A DNA stretch of 25,577 nt from JAEUPI01 sp035764445 (GCA_035764445.1 DASTZF010000244.1:1-25577), one strand, 5' to 3'; positions 15,912 to 24,900 are shown, counted from the first letter of the stretch. Notes: generated by a model not told the origin, from the letters alone. Made by a program: numbers and translations.

Positions 15912-17012
15912 ATGGCCGAGGCCGCGACCAACCCACAACTGCAGGCATTGCGCGATCGCATCGATGCGATCGACCGCGACTTGCTGGCCGCTTTGAACCA
16001 GCGTGCCGCACTGACCCAGCAGGTGGGCGAGCTGAAGAAACACGAAGGGTCGGTGGTGTTCAGGCCCGAACGCGAGGCCCAGGTGATCGACGGCCTCAAG
16101 GCGGCCAACCCAGGGCCGGTGTCGCACGACAGCATCGCGCCGATCTGGCGCGAGATCATGTCTGCCTGCCGCGCGCTCGAGACGCCGTCGCGCGTCGCCT
16201 ACCTGGGGCCGGCCGGCACCTTCAGCGAGGAAGCCGCGCTCGGTTACTTCGGCAGCTCGATCGTCAAAGTCCCTTGCGCCAACTTCGACGAGGTGGTGCG
16301 CGCCACCAGCGCCGGTGCCGCCGACTTCGGCGTGGTGCCGGTGGAGAACAACACCGAGGGCGTGGTCGCCCGCTCGCTCGACCTGTTCCTGACGATGCCG
16401 CTGTTCATCATCGGTGAGACGAGCTTGATCGTGCGCCACAACCTGCTGCGCAGGCACCACTCGATGCAAGGCATCGAAGCGGTGCTGGCGCACCCGCAGG
16501 CGCTGGCGCAATGCCACGGCTGGCTGAGTCTGAACCTGCCCGATGCCGAGCGGCGCCCGGTGGCCAGCAACGCCGAGGGCGCGCGGCTGGCCGCGCACAA
16601 CGCCGCCTTTGCGGCCATCGCCAGCACGCGCGCGGGCAACGAGTTCGGCCTGCACGTGCTGGCACCCGCGATCCAGGACGAGGCGCACAACCGCACCCGC
16701 TTCGCGATCCTCACCCACCCCGATCGCCACCCGGCGCCCAAGCCGTCGGGCCATGACTGCACCAGTCTCGTCGTCTCGGTGCCGAACCGGCCCGGCGCCG
16801 TGCACGACATGCTGGTGCCGCTGAAGAGGCACGGCGTGTCGATGACCCGCTTCGAATCGCGTCCGGCCCGTTCGGGGCAATGGGAGTATTACTTCTACAT
16901 CGACGTCGAAGGGCACCCCGACGATCCGAAGGTCGGCGTGGCGTTGCGCGAGCTGCGCGAGGCGTGCGCGTTCTTCAAGGTGCTCGGGGCCTACCCGGTC
17001 GACGTGCACTGA
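15912..17012 (+). CDS. pheA: Chorismate mutase / prephenate dehydratase
   Basis: The 366-residue bifunctional enzyme has a chorismate mutase domain at 1 to about 90 (LRDRIDAIDRDLLAALNQRAALTQQVGELK), a prephenate dehydratase domain at about 95-270 (VAYLGPAGTFSEEAA, VPVENNTEGVV, and the catalytic Thr-Arg-Phe in NRTRFAIL), and an ACT regulatory domain from about 280 (SLVVSVPNRPGAVHDML, FESRPARSG). The last gives feedback inhibition by phenylalanine in the family. It makes phenylpyruvate from chorismate. The stop is followed by tyrA after two bases, so both are in one operon. Confidence 0.96.
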   Translation: MAEAATNPQLQALRDRIDAIDRDLLAALNQRAALTQQVGELKKHEGSVVFRPEREAQVIDGLKAANPGPVSHDSIAPIWREIMSACRALETPSRVAYLGPAGTFSEEAALGYFGSSIVKVPCANFDEVVRATSAGAADFGVVPVENNTEGVVARSLDLFLTMPLFIIGETSLIVRHNLLRRHHSMQGIEAVLAHPQALAQCHGWLSLNLPDAERRPVASNAEGARLAAHNAAFAAIASTRAGNEFGLHVLAPAIQDEAHNRTRFAILTHPDRHPAPKPSGHDCTSLVVSVPNRPGAVHDMLVPLKRHGVSMTRFESRPARSGQWEYYFYIDVEGHPDDPKVGVALRELREACAFFKVLGAYPVDVH

Positions 17013-17014
17013 GC

Positions 17015-17917
17015 ATGGCTTCAGGCCAGACGATGTTCAACCAGCTGGGCGTGATCGGATGCGGCCTGATGGGTGGCTCGTTCGCACTCGCGCTCAAACG
17101 CGCCGGACTGGTCAAGCAGGTGGTCGGCTACAGCAAGTCGCCCTCCACCACCGACCGCGCCAAGCGCATGGGCGTGATCGACGTGGCCGCCGAGTCGGCG
17201 CTGCTGGCCGTCAGCGGCTCCGACATCGTCCTGCTGGCGGTCCCGGTGTCAGCCACCGAGGTCACATTCAAGGCGATCCGGCATCTGGTGGAACCGACCG
17301 TCCTATTCATGGACGTGGGTTCGACCAAACGCGACGTGGTCGATGCCGCGCGGCGCGTGCTGAAAGAGCGCGTGCCGGCGTTCGTGCCGGCGCATCCGAT
17401 CACCGGCAAGGAGGTCGCCGGCGTGCACAACGCCGACGCGGCGCTTTACGCGGGCCGCCAGGTGATCCTGACGCCGCTGCCGCAGACCTTGCCGGAGCTG
17501 GTGCAAAAAGCCACCGACGTGTGGGCCGCCATCGGCGCGCAGGTGCTGCGCATGACGCCGGAGAATCACGACGCGGCGTTCGCGTCGGTGAGCCACCTGC
17601 CGCATCTGTTGGCCTTCGCCTACTTCAGCGCGGTGGTCAATCAGCCCGCCGGACGCGATTTTCTGTCGCTGGCCGGGCCCGGCTTTCGCGACTTCACGCG
17701 CATCGCGGCCAGCGACCCGGCGATCTGGCGCGACATCCTGATGGCCAATCGCGAAGAGATCCTCAAGCAATCGGCACGCTTCCGCCACACGCTCGACGCG
17801 ATGGAGCACGTGATCAAGAGCGGGAATGCCGACGCGCTCGAAGACCTGATCCGCAGCTCCTCGGAGGCCCGGGCCGGATGGCAGCTCGGCAGCCCGCGCG
17901 GCGGCAATAAGACCTGA
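17015..17917 (+). CDS. tyrA: Prephenate dehydrogenase
   Basis: The ATG at 17015, two bases after the pheA stop, gives 300 residues; an alternative ATG at 17033 gives MFNQLGVIGCG. The NAD-binding GCGLMGGSFALAL lies near residue 14, HPITGKEVAGV near 128 and HDAAFASVSHLPHLLAF near 188, all standard for prephenate dehydrogenase. It makes 4-hydroxyphenylpyruvate for tyrosine. No ACT domain is present. In many relatives hisC lies between pheA and tyrA, but here the two are adjacent. Confidence 0.95.
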   Translation: MASGQTMFNQLGVIGCGLMGGSFALALKRAGLVKQVVGYSKSPSTTDRAKRMGVIDVAAESALLAVSGSDIVLLAVPVSATEVTFKAIRHLVEPTVLFMDVGSTKRDVVDAARRVLKERVPAFVPAHPITGKEVAGVHNADAALYAGRQVILTPLPQTLPELVQKATDVWAAIGAQVLRMTPENHDAAFASVSHLPHLLAFAYFSAVVNQPAGRDFLSLAGPGFRDFTRIAASDPAIWRDILMANREEILKQSARFRHTLDAMEHVIKSGNADALEDLIRSSSEARAGWQLGSPRGGNKT

Positions 17918-17951
17918 GCTCGCGCGGCGGCTGCTGCCCGGCTTCCTGCCC

Positions 17952-19970
17952 ATGTACGACATCGCGCAACTCGATGTGCCGCCGTTGCGGCGTGCGGCGG
18001 GTACCGTGCGCCTGCCGGGGTCCAAGAGCATCTCCAACCGCGTGCTGTTGTTGGCCGGGCTGAGCGAGGGCCGCACTGAAATCCACGATCTGCTGGACTC
18101 GGACGACACGCGCGTGATGCTCGAGGCGCTGCGTCGCCTTGGCTGCGACATCCAGGCGAGCGGGCAGCAGACCACCGTGACGGGCACTGGCGGCTCGCTG
18201 AAGCCGCGCTGCCCGCTGTCGCTGCACCTGGGCAACGCAGGCACCGCCATGCGGCCGCTGGCTGCAGCGCTGGCGTTGCTGGTCACGCGCGACGGCGGCG
18301 ACATCGAGTTGAGCGGCGTCGCGCGCATGCACGAGCGACCGATCGGCGATCTGGTCGACGCGCTGCGCCAGCTCGGCGCGCAGGTGGACTACTTGCGTCA
18401 CGACGGGTACCCACCGCTACGGTTGCGCGGCACCGCGGGCGGCTGGTTGCGTCTGGAGCAACCGATCCGCGTGCGCGGCGACGTGTCGAGCCAGTTCCTC
18501 ACAGCGCTGCTGCTGGCCTTGCCCTTGGTCAGTGACATCAGTGCCGAGCCGATCGTGATCGAGGTCGATGGCGAGTTGATCTCCAAGCCCTACGTCGAGA
18601 TCACCCTGGCGCTGCTGCAGCGCTTCGGCATCGTGGTGCAGCACCAACAGCTGCAGCGCTTCACGATCCCGCCGCACAGCCGCTACCGCGCACCCGCACG
18701 CATCCACGTCGAGGGAGACGCGTCGTCGGCGTCGTATTTCATCGCCGCCGGCGCGATCGCCGCCGTCGAGGCGCCGCTGCGCATCGAAGGTGTCGGGCTC
18801 GATTCCATCCAGGGCGACATCCGCTTCGTCGACGCCGCACGGGCGATGGGCGCGCACGTCGCCGGCGGGGCGGGCTGGATCGAAGTGCGGCGTGGTGCCT
18901 GGCCGTTGCGAGCGGTGACGCTCGATTGCAACCACATGCCCGATGCCGCGATGACACTGGCGACGATGGCGCTTTACGGCGACGGCCGCACGCGACTGAC
19001 TCACATCGGCAGCTGGCGCGTCAAGGAAACCGACCGCATCGCCGCGATGGCCACGGAGCTGCGCAAGCTCGGCGCCACCGTGGTCGATGGCGCCGACTTC
19101 ATCGAGGTCGAGCCGCCGGCGGCATGGCGGCGCGCCACGTTGCACACCTACGACGATCACCGCATGGCGATGTGCCTGTCACTGGCGGCGTTCAACCCGC
19201 TGGCTGGCGGCCACGTGCCGGTGCGGCTGCTCGACCCACGCTGCGTCGCCAAGACCTTTCCGGAGTACTTCGAGACGCTGTTCGACGTCGTGCAGACCGA
19301 CGCCACCGACATCCCGGTGATCACCGTCGACGGCCCCACCGCGTCGGGCAAGGGCACTCTGGCAGCCGCGGTGGCGGCGCGGCTCGGCTGGCATCAGCTC
19401 GATTCGGGCGCGTTGTACCGCGCCACCGCACTGGCCGCGCTGCAGCGCCGGGTCGCTCGCGACGACATGGCTGCGCTGGCGCGGCTGGCCGCCAACCTGG
19501 CGCTGCGCTTCGAGGGCGAGCGCATCTGGCTCGACGGTGACGACGTCACGCGCGCGCTGCGCGAGGAGGCGGTCGGCGCGTTCGCGTCGCACGCCTCGGC
19601 GGTGCCCGAGGTGCGGCGGGCGCTGCACGCATTGCAGCTGTCCTTTCGCCGCGTCCCGGGACTGGTGGCAGACGGGCGCGACATGGGCACCGTCGTCTTC
19701 CCCGATGCACCGCTCAAGGTGTTCCTCACGGCGAGCGCGGCGATGCGCGCCGAGCGACGCCATAAGCAATTGATAGCAAAGGGGATTTCGGCTAGACTCG
19801 AAGACCTTCGCGTTGAGCTTGAGGCACGCGACGCGCGCGACACGCAGCGCGCCGTCTCGCCCCTGAGGCCGGCGCAGGACGCGCTCCAACTCGACAACTC
19901 GTCGCTCACGATCGAGCAATCGGCCGATCGGGTGCTTCAGTGGTGGAGCGAGCGCAACGCCTTCGATTGA
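17952..19970 (+). CDS. aroA-cmk: Fused EPSP synthase / cytidylate kinase
   Basis: The 672-residue product is one open frame. Residues 1 to about 445 are 5-enolpyruvylshikimate-3-phosphate synthase: LPGSKSISNR near 19, LGNAGTAMRPL near 95, RVKETDRI near 358 and YDDHRMAM near 400. Residues about 455-672 are CMP kinase: P-loop GPTASGKGT near 459, LDSGALYRA near 481 and DGRDMGTVVFPDA near 575. The first makes EPSP for chorismate; the second phosphorylates CMP and dCMP. The genes are adjacent in most relatives, and fusion has been reported in some Burkholderiales. A promoter-like element for rpsA lies within the kinase part. Confidence 0.95.
   Translation: MYDIAQLDVPPLRRAAGTVRLPGSKSISNRVLLLAGLSEGRTEIHDLLDSDDTRVMLEALRRLGCDIQASGQQTTVTGTGGSLKPRCPLSLHLGNAGTAMRPLAAALALLVTRDGGDIELSGVARMHERPIGDLVDALRQLGAQVDYLRHDGYPPLRLRGTAGGWLRLEQPIRVRGDVSSQFLTALLLALPLVSDISAEPIVIEVDGELISKPYVEITLALLQRFGIVVQHQQLQRFTIPPHSRYRAPARIHVEGDASSASYFIAAGAIAAVEAPLRIEGVGLDSIQGDIRFVDAARAMGAHVAGGAGWIEVRRGAWPLRAVTLDCNHMPDAAMTLATMALYGDGRTRLTHIGSWRVKETDRIAAMATELRKLGATVVDGADFIEVEPPAAWRRATLHTYDDHRMAMCLSLAAFNPLAGGHVPVRLLDPRCVAKTFPEYFETLFDVVQTDATDIPVITVDGPTASGKGTLAAAVAARLGWHQLDSGALYRATALAALQRRVARDDMAALARLAANLALRFEGERIWLDGDDVTRALREEAVGAFASHASAVPEVRRALHALQLSFRRVPGLVADGRDMGTVVFPDAPLKVFLTASAAMRAERRHKQLIAKGISARLEDLRVELEARDARDTQRAVSPLRPAQDALQLDNSSLTIEQSADRVLQWWSERNAFD
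19770..19798 (+). promoter_or_regulatory. Sigma70-like promoter inside cmk, toward rpsA
   Basis: TTGATA (19770-19775) and TAGACT (19793-19798) are separated by exactly 17 bases within an AT-rich island in the otherwise very GC-rich kinase coding sequence. The expected start near 19805 gives rpsA a leader of about 345 bases. In E. coli rpsA also has promoters within cmk. Confidence 0.6.
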
Positions 19971-20149
19971 TGCGCCCGATTGAACGTCGGTCTGGCGCCT
20001 CCATCTGAGGTGACTGGCCCGCAACGGGTTCACCGGTCGCGCAACGTGCCGGCGCCTGAAGCGGATGTTCAACCGCAAACCCGCAACCTCAGGTTGCTCG
20101 GCCGGACCACACCATCGCTGTCCCTGACCGGCCCCCAAGGAAGTCCCAC
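19971..20149 (+). promoter_or_regulatory. rpsA leader with hairpin
   Basis: A short-loop stem GCAACCT/AGGTTGC is at 20083-20097, and an AAGGAAG ribosome binding site at 20137-20143 precedes rpsA. S1 is known to repress its own translation in enterobacteria. A comparable role for this leader is inference. Confidence 0.4.
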
Positions 20150-21871
20150 ATGCCACAAGCTCAAACCGCCACTGCGGGCGGTGAATCGTTTGCCGCCCTG
20201 TTCGAAGAGTCGCTCAAGCGCAGCGAGATGCGCGCCGGCGAAGTCATCACCGCCGAGGTGGTGCGCATCGACTTCAACTACGTGGTGGTCAACGCAGGCC
20301 TCAAGAGCGAGGCCTATGTTCCGATCGATGAATTCAAGAACGACCAGGGCGAAGTCGAGGTCCAGGTCGGCGACTACGTCTCTGTGGCGATCGACGCCAT
20401 CGAGAACGGCTACGGCGACACCATCCTGTCGCGAGACAAAGCCAAGCGCCTGGCCTCGTGGCTGGCACTGGAGAACGCGCTGGAATCCGGCCAGTTCGTC
20501 AACGGCACCGTGTCGGGCAAGGTCAAGGGCGGCCTCACCGTGCTGGTCAACGGCATCCGCGCGTTCCTGCCCGGCTCGCTGATCGACACCCGGCCGGTCA
20601 AGGACCTCACGCCGTACGAAGGCAAGACGCTCGAGTTCAAGGTCATCAAGCTCGACCGCAAGCGCAACAACGTCGTGCTGAGCCGCCGCGCGGTCGTCGA
20701 GGCATCGATGGGCGAGGAGCGCGCCAAGCTGCTCGAGACGCTGACCGAAGGCGCCATCGTGCACGGCGTAGTCAAGAACATCACCGAGTACGGCGCGTTC
20801 GTCGACCTCGGCGGCATCGACGGCCTGCTGCACATCACCGACATGGCATGGCGCCGCGTGCGCCACCCCAGCGAGGTGGTGCAGGTCGGTCAAGAACTCA
20901 CCGCCAAGGTGCTGAAGTTCGACGCCGAGAAGAACCGCGTCTCGCTCGGCCTGAAGCAACTCGGCGACGACCCGTGGCTGGGCGTGTCGCGCCGCTACCC
21001 GAGCGGCACGCGCCTGTTCGGCAAGGTCACCAACATCGCCGACTACGGCGCGTTCGTCGAGATCGAGCCGGGTATCGAGGGCCTGGTGCACGTCTCCGAG
21101 ATGGACTGGACCAACAAGAACGTCGCGCCCAGCAAGGTGGTGTCGCTCGGCGACGAGGTCGAGGTGATGGTGCTCGAGATCGACGAGGACAAGCGCCGCA
21201 TCAGCCTCGGCATGAAGCAATGCAAGGCCAACCCGTGGGAAGAGTTCGCCGCCAACGTCAAGCGCGGCGACAAGGTCAAGGGCCCGATCAAGTCGATCAC
21301 GGACTTCGGCGTGTTCGTCGGCCTGGCCCAGGGCATCGATGGCCTGGTGCACCTGTCGGACCTGTCGTGGAACGAGCCCGGCGAGACCGCGGTGCGCAAC
21401 TACAAGAAGGGCCAGGAAGTCGAGGCAGTCGTGCTCGGCATCGACATCGAGCGCGAGCGCATCAGCCTTGGCATCAAGCAGCTCGACCAGGACCCGTTCA
21501 CCAGCTTCGTCACGCTCAACGACCGTGGCGCGCTGGTCACCGGCAAGGTCAAGAGCGTCGACCCGCGCGGCGCCGAGATCCAGCTGACGCCCGACGTCAC
21601 TGCGTATCTGCGTGCCAGCGAGATCAGCCGCGACCGTGTGGAAGACGCGCGTAACGTGCTGAAGGAAGGCGACGAGGTCAACGCGATCATCGTCAACGTC
21701 GACCGCAAGGCGCGGTCGATCCAGCTGTCGATCAAGGCCAAGGACGCCGCCGACCAGCAGGAGGCGATGCAGCGCCTCGCGCAGAGCAACGAGCGCGAGA
21801 CCGCTGGCACCACCAGCCTCGGTGCCTTGCTGCGCGCCAAGCTCGACAACCGCGACAACCCCAACGGTTGA
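20150..21871 (+). CDS. rpsA: 30S ribosomal protein S1
   Basis: The 573-residue protein has six S1/OB-fold RNA-binding repeats at roughly 30-100, 120-187, 207-275, 292-362, 379-449 and 466-535, with the later ones in the standard form (ITEYGAFVDLGGIDGLLHITDMAW, IADYGAFVEIEPGIEGLVHVSEMDW, ITDFGVFVGLAQGIDGLVHLSDLSW). It helps the 30S subunit bind and unfold mRNA. It follows cmk, the conserved order. A 12-bp intergenic hairpin separates it from ihfB. Confidence 0.97.
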   Translation: MPQAQTATAGGESFAALFEESLKRSEMRAGEVITAEVVRIDFNYVVVNAGLKSEAYVPIDEFKNDQGEVEVQVGDYVSVAIDAIENGYGDTILSRDKAKRLASWLALENALESGQFVNGTVSGKVKGGLTVLVNGIRAFLPGSLIDTRPVKDLTPYEGKTLEFKVIKLDRKRNNVVLSRRAVVEASMGEERAKLLETLTEGAIVHGVVKNITEYGAFVDLGGIDGLLHITDMAWRRVRHPSEVVQVGQELTAKVLKFDAEKNRVSLGLKQLGDDPWLGVSRRYPSGTRLFGKVTNIADYGAFVEIEPGIEGLVHVSEMDWTNKNVAPSKVVSLGDEVEVMVLEIDEDKRRISLGMKQCKANPWEEFAANVKRGDKVKGPIKSITDFGVFVGLAQGIDGLVHLSDLSWNEPGETAVRNYKKGQEVEAVVLGIDIERERISLGIKQLDQDPFTSFVTLNDRGALVTGKVKSVDPRGAEIQLTPDVTAYLRASEISRDRVEDARNVLKEGDEVNAIIVNVDRKARSIQLSIKAKDAADQQEAMQRLAQSNERETAGTTSLGALLRAKLDNRDNPNG

Positions 21872-21884
21872 CGTTCCCGAGGCC

Positions 21885-21917
21885 GCGGCCGGCGAGGAGC
21901 AGTCGCTCGTCGGCCGC
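21885..21917 (+). promoter_or_regulatory. Strong rpsA-ihfB intergenic hairpin
   Basis: The arms 21885-21896 and 21906-21917 pair over 12 bp (one G-U) around a 9-base loop, just after the rpsA stop. No T-run follows, so it looks more like an attenuator, an mRNA-stabilising 3' end or a processing site than a full terminator. Confidence 0.5.
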
Positions 21918-21985
21918 ATCACCACCCCAAACCGGCAGCCACATCGCCGGCGCAGACCACAAGACGCACTCCTTGCGCTGATGCC

Positions 21986-22315
21986 ATGACCCGATCGGAC
22001 CTGGTGGCCCAACTCGCCGAGCGGTTCGCCCAGTTGACGCAGCGCGACACCGAGTTCGCGGTCAAGACGATCCTCGACGCGATGTCCGACGCGTTGGCGC
22101 GCGGCCACCGCATCGAGATCCGCGGCTTCGGCAGCTTCTCGATCAACCGCCGGCCGCCGCGCGTGGGGCGCAATCCGCGCAGCGGCGAGCAGGTGACGAT
22201 CCCCGAGAAGCTGGTGCCGCACTTCAAGCCGGGCAAGGCGCTGCGCGAGGCGGTCGACAAGCAACTGCCGGTGGTCACCGACACCACCTCGGCACCGGCC
22301 GAGGCCGAGGGCTGA
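21986..22315 (+). CDS. ihfB: Integration host factor subunit beta
   Basis: The 109-residue DNA-bending protein has the HU/IHF fold: MTRSDLVAQLAERFAQLTQRDTEFAVKTILDAM, then the signature RIEIRGFGSFSINRRPPRVGRNPRSGEQVTIPEK with the intercalating proline of the beta-arm (NPRSGE), and the VPHFKPGKALREAV ending. The tail beyond residue 95 (PVVTDTTSAPAEAEG) is a short extension. It pairs with IHF-alpha in nucleoid structure, transcription and also in recombination by tyrosine integrases. It is downstream of rpsA, as in most relatives. Confidence 0.96.
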   Translation: MTRSDLVAQLAERFAQLTQRDTEFAVKTILDAMSDALARGHRIEIRGFGSFSINRRPPRVGRNPRSGEQVTIPEKLVPHFKPGKALREAVDKQLPVVTDTTSAPAEAEG

Positions 22316-22383
22316 CGCCGCCGCATCTCCAACGCCCGAGGCGGTGGTCCCGCCCAGCGGGCCGTCCGTAGAATGCGCGCTCG

Positions 22384-22749
22384 ATGCGCATCCTGACCTG
22401 GCTGATCCGCGCTTTCATCTTCTTCACGCTGTTCGCGTTCGCGCTCAACAATCAGCACGACACGATCGTCCACTGGTTCTTCGGTGTGCAGTGGCGCGCG
22501 CCGCTGGTGATCGTGGTGCTCGCAGCCTTCAGTGCAGGGTTGGCGCTCGGCGTGCTGGCGATGGTGCCGCGCTGGTGGCGCCAGCGGGCGCTCTCGCAAC
22601 GGCAGGCACGCACGCCACCCGTGCCGGCGCCCGCCGTGGCCGAACCCGCGAGCACCGTGTCGTCTGACGTCGCCTTCGCACACCCGCCGCGCGAAGGGCT
22701 CTCGCGTCGGCGCGGCACGCGATGGACTTCGACCTGCAATGGCTGTTGA
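22384..22749 (+). CDS. lapA: LapA-type inner membrane protein (DUF1049)
   Basis: The 121-residue protein has two membrane segments, at about 8-22 (LIRAFIFFTLFAFAL) and 42-62 (PLVIVVLAAFSAGLALGVLAM), with the QHDTIVHWFFGVQW loop between, which is the LapA outline. A cytoplasmic tail rich in Arg, Pro and Ala follows. The last 28 bases overlap the lapB start in another frame. LapA and LapB adjust LpxC turnover and so LPS synthesis in enterobacteria; the role here follows by homology. Confidence 0.88.
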   Translation: MRILTWLIRAFIFFTLFAFALNNQHDTIVHWFFGVQWRAPLVIVVLAAFSAGLALGVLAMVPRWWRQRALSQRQARTPPVPAPAVAEPASTVSSDVAFAHPPREGLSRRRGTRWTSTCNGC

Positions 22750-23888
22750 TCGGTCTGCCGATCGCCTTCGCGTTCGGCTGGATTGCGTCGCGGCTGGATA
22801 TCGGCCAGTGGCGGCGCGCGCAGCGTGAGGCGCCGAAGGCGTACTTCCATGGCTTGAACCTGCTGCTCAACGAGCAGCACGACAAGGCGATCGACGCTTT
22901 CATCGAGGCCGTGCAGCGCGACCCCGACACCACCGAACTGCACTTTGCGCTCGGCAACCTGTTTCGCCGGCGCGGCGAATTCGAACGCGCGGTGCGCGTG
23001 CACCAGCATCTGTTGCACCGCGCCGACCTGAGCGCCGCCGACCACGCGCGCGCGCAGCACGCGCTGGCACAGGACTTCGTCAAGGCCGGCCTGCTCGACC
23101 GAGCCGAGGAGGCCTACCGCGAGCTCGAGGGCACCAGCTATGACATCGAGGCGAGGCTGGCGCGGCTGGCGCTGGCCGAACGCGCGCGCGATTGGCGCAC
23201 GGCGGCGCAGATGGCGCAGCGACTGGAAGCCAGCGGCACCGGCTCGTACGCAACGCGGCTGGCGCACCATTGGTGCGAGCTGTCGCTGCAGGCTGCCGAC
23301 GCCGGCGACGACGAAGCCGACGACGACGCGCTCAAGCGTGCGCGTGAAGCCGCGCCGCATGCGCCGCGGCCGCTGATCCTGGCGGCGCGTCGGGCCGCGC
23401 AACGCGGCGATGCGGCGGCCGCATTCGGCCTTTACACCGAGCTGCTGCAGCACGCGCCGGCGCTGTTTCCGTTGATCGCGAGCGACTACGCGACGGCGGC
23501 CATCCAGTCCGGCCAGGCCGAGGCGGCTCGTGCCACCGTGGCGCGCCGCATGAAGGAGCAGCCCAGCGTCGACTTGCTGCAGGCGCTGCGCCTGCTCGAC
23601 GGCGCGGCGCCGGCGGAGGCCGGTCTGCCCGACGCCGGTGAGCGCGCGCAGGGACTGCTGCACGTGCAGCCCACCTTGTCGGCCGCGCTGGCCGTGCTCG
23701 ACGCGCCGCTCGACGTCAACGACGAGTCGGCGCTGCGCGACGTGCGCGAGGCGGTGGCGCGTGCGGCACGCTCGCAGCAGCGCTATCGCTGCGCCGCGTG
23801 CGGGTTCGAAGCGCCGCAGCATTTCTGGCAGTGCCCGGGCTGCCTGAACTGGGACACGTTCCCGGCGCAGCGGATCGAAGAACTCTAG
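22722..23888 (+). CDS. lapB: LPS assembly protein LapB
   Basis: The 388-residue protein has one N-terminal membrane helix (LQWLLIGLPIAFAFGWIASRL), several TPR repeats from about 35 to 330 (HDKAIDAFIEAVQRDPDTTELHFALGNLFRRRGEFERAVRVHQ is the clearest) and a C-terminal rubredoxin-like zinc site, CAACGF plus CPGCLNW. In E. coli it recruits FtsH to degrade LpxC. It is complete. The next plus-strand gene expected in many relatives is not present; instead the minus-strand waaC gene converges 43 bases away. Confidence 0.94.
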   Translation: MDFDLQWLLIGLPIAFAFGWIASRLDIGQWRRAQREAPKAYFHGLNLLLNEQHDKAIDAFIEAVQRDPDTTELHFALGNLFRRRGEFERAVRVHQHLLHRADLSAADHARAQHALAQDFVKAGLLDRAEEAYRELEGTSYDIEARLARLALAERARDWRTAAQMAQRLEASGTGSYATRLAHHWCELSLQAADAGDDEADDDALKRAREAAPHAPRPLILAARRAAQRGDAAAAFGLYTELLQHAPALFPLIASDYATAAIQSGQAEAARATVARRMKEQPSVDLLQALRLLDGAAPAEAGLPDAGERAQGLLHVQPTLSAALAVLDAPLDVNDESALRDVREAVARAARSQQRYRCAACGFEAPQHFWQCPGCLNWDTFPAQRIEEL

Positions 23889-23931
23889 CTAGGGCCTGCT
23901 CACGCGGTCAGCTCCGCAGCGCGACCAGGCG

Positions 23932-24900
23932 CTAGACGTTCGAGTGCTGCGGAATCCGCTGCTGCTCGATCAGTGCCAGCACGTCGGCCAACGACGGCAC
24001 CTGGCCCTTGCCACCAACGCTGGCCACGCCGCCGGGACCGACGATGCCCGCCAACCCCGGCTCGTGGTCGCAGTAGATGCCGATGGTCGGCTTGCCGAGC
24101 GCCGCAGCCAGATGCGAGAAGCCGGTGTCGAGGCCGATCGCGCGCTGCGTCTGCGCCAGCAGCGCCGTCATGTCGTGCACATTGAGAAACGGCGGCACCT
24201 CCCCCTCGCACCCCGCCGCGATGCGCTCGGCTCGCACCTGCTCTTCCTCGGTACCCCAGACCACCACCGGCGTCAATCCCATCGACGACAGCCGCCTGCC
24301 CACCGTGATCCAGCGCGCTTCGGGCCAGATCTTCTCGGGCCGGCTCGCACAGGGAATCAGTGCGGCGCTGGCTCGGCTGCGCAGCTTCCAACGGCCCGGT
24401 CCCGGCACGATGCCGAACACCGGCAACGTGTTCGGCACCGGATAGCCCAGGTGCGCGGCGGCAAGCAGCCGGCAGCGGTTGACCGCGTGCATGTCGCGCG
24501 CCACCTTCGCCTTGCGCGCATAGAACAAAGTCGCCAGCGATTCGCGCGCACTGGTGGCATCGAAGCCCATCAGCGGGCCATTGGCCTGCCGGCCCCACAG
24601 CGCGCTCTTCAGCAGGCCCTGCAGGTCGAGCACGCAGTCGTATCGCTGCTCGCGCAACTGCGAGCGCAACTCGCCCATCGCACGCCAGGTGTCGCGCTCG
24701 AGCAGCCTGCGCCGCCAGCGCCGCCAAGCCACCGCGTGCACGCGATTGACGCCCGGGTGCATGCGCGGAATCGCGGCGAAGGTCGACTCCACCAGCCACT
24801 CGATCTGCGCGTTGGGGTTCGCCTGCCGGATGTCGTGCACGATCGGCAGCGCGTGCACGACGTCGCCCATCGACGACGTCTTGACGATCAGAACCCGCAT
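23932..24900 (-). CDS. waaC: Lipopolysaccharide heptosyltransferase I
   Basis: The 322-residue protein starts MRVLIVKTSSMGDVVHALP, the characteristic start of heptosyltransferase I, and contains LDLQGLLKSALW, the ADP-heptose site region with KIWPEARW, and DTGFSHLAAALGKPTIGIY in the C-terminal domain, typical of glycosyltransferase family 9. It adds the first heptose to Kdo on lipid A in the cytoplasm. The frame runs on upstream, but that part overlaps the DUF4254 gene. Its start follows the DUF4254 stop by one base, so it is in an operon with it. Confidence 0.93.
   Translation of the reverse strand: MRVLIVKTSSMGDVVHALPIVHDIRQANPNAQIEWLVESTFAAIPRMHPGVNRVHAVAWRRWRRRLLERDTWRAMGELRSQLREQRYDCVLDLQGLLKSALWGRQANGPLMGFDATSARESLATLFYARKAKVARDMHAVNRCRLLAAAHLGYPVPNTLPVFGIVPGPGRWKLRSRASAALIPCASRPEKIWPEARWITVGRRLSSMGLTPVVVWGTEEEQVRAERIAAGCEGEVPPFLNVHDMTALLAQTQRAIGLDTGFSHLAAALGKPTIGIYCDHEPGLAGIVGPGGVASVGGKGQVPSLADVLALIEQQRIPQHSNV

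Noticed and set aside
20069..22264. 731-residue minus-strand open frame opposite rpsA and ihfB
   Set aside because: Same cause; its translation mirrors the S1 repeats and shows no protein-like features.
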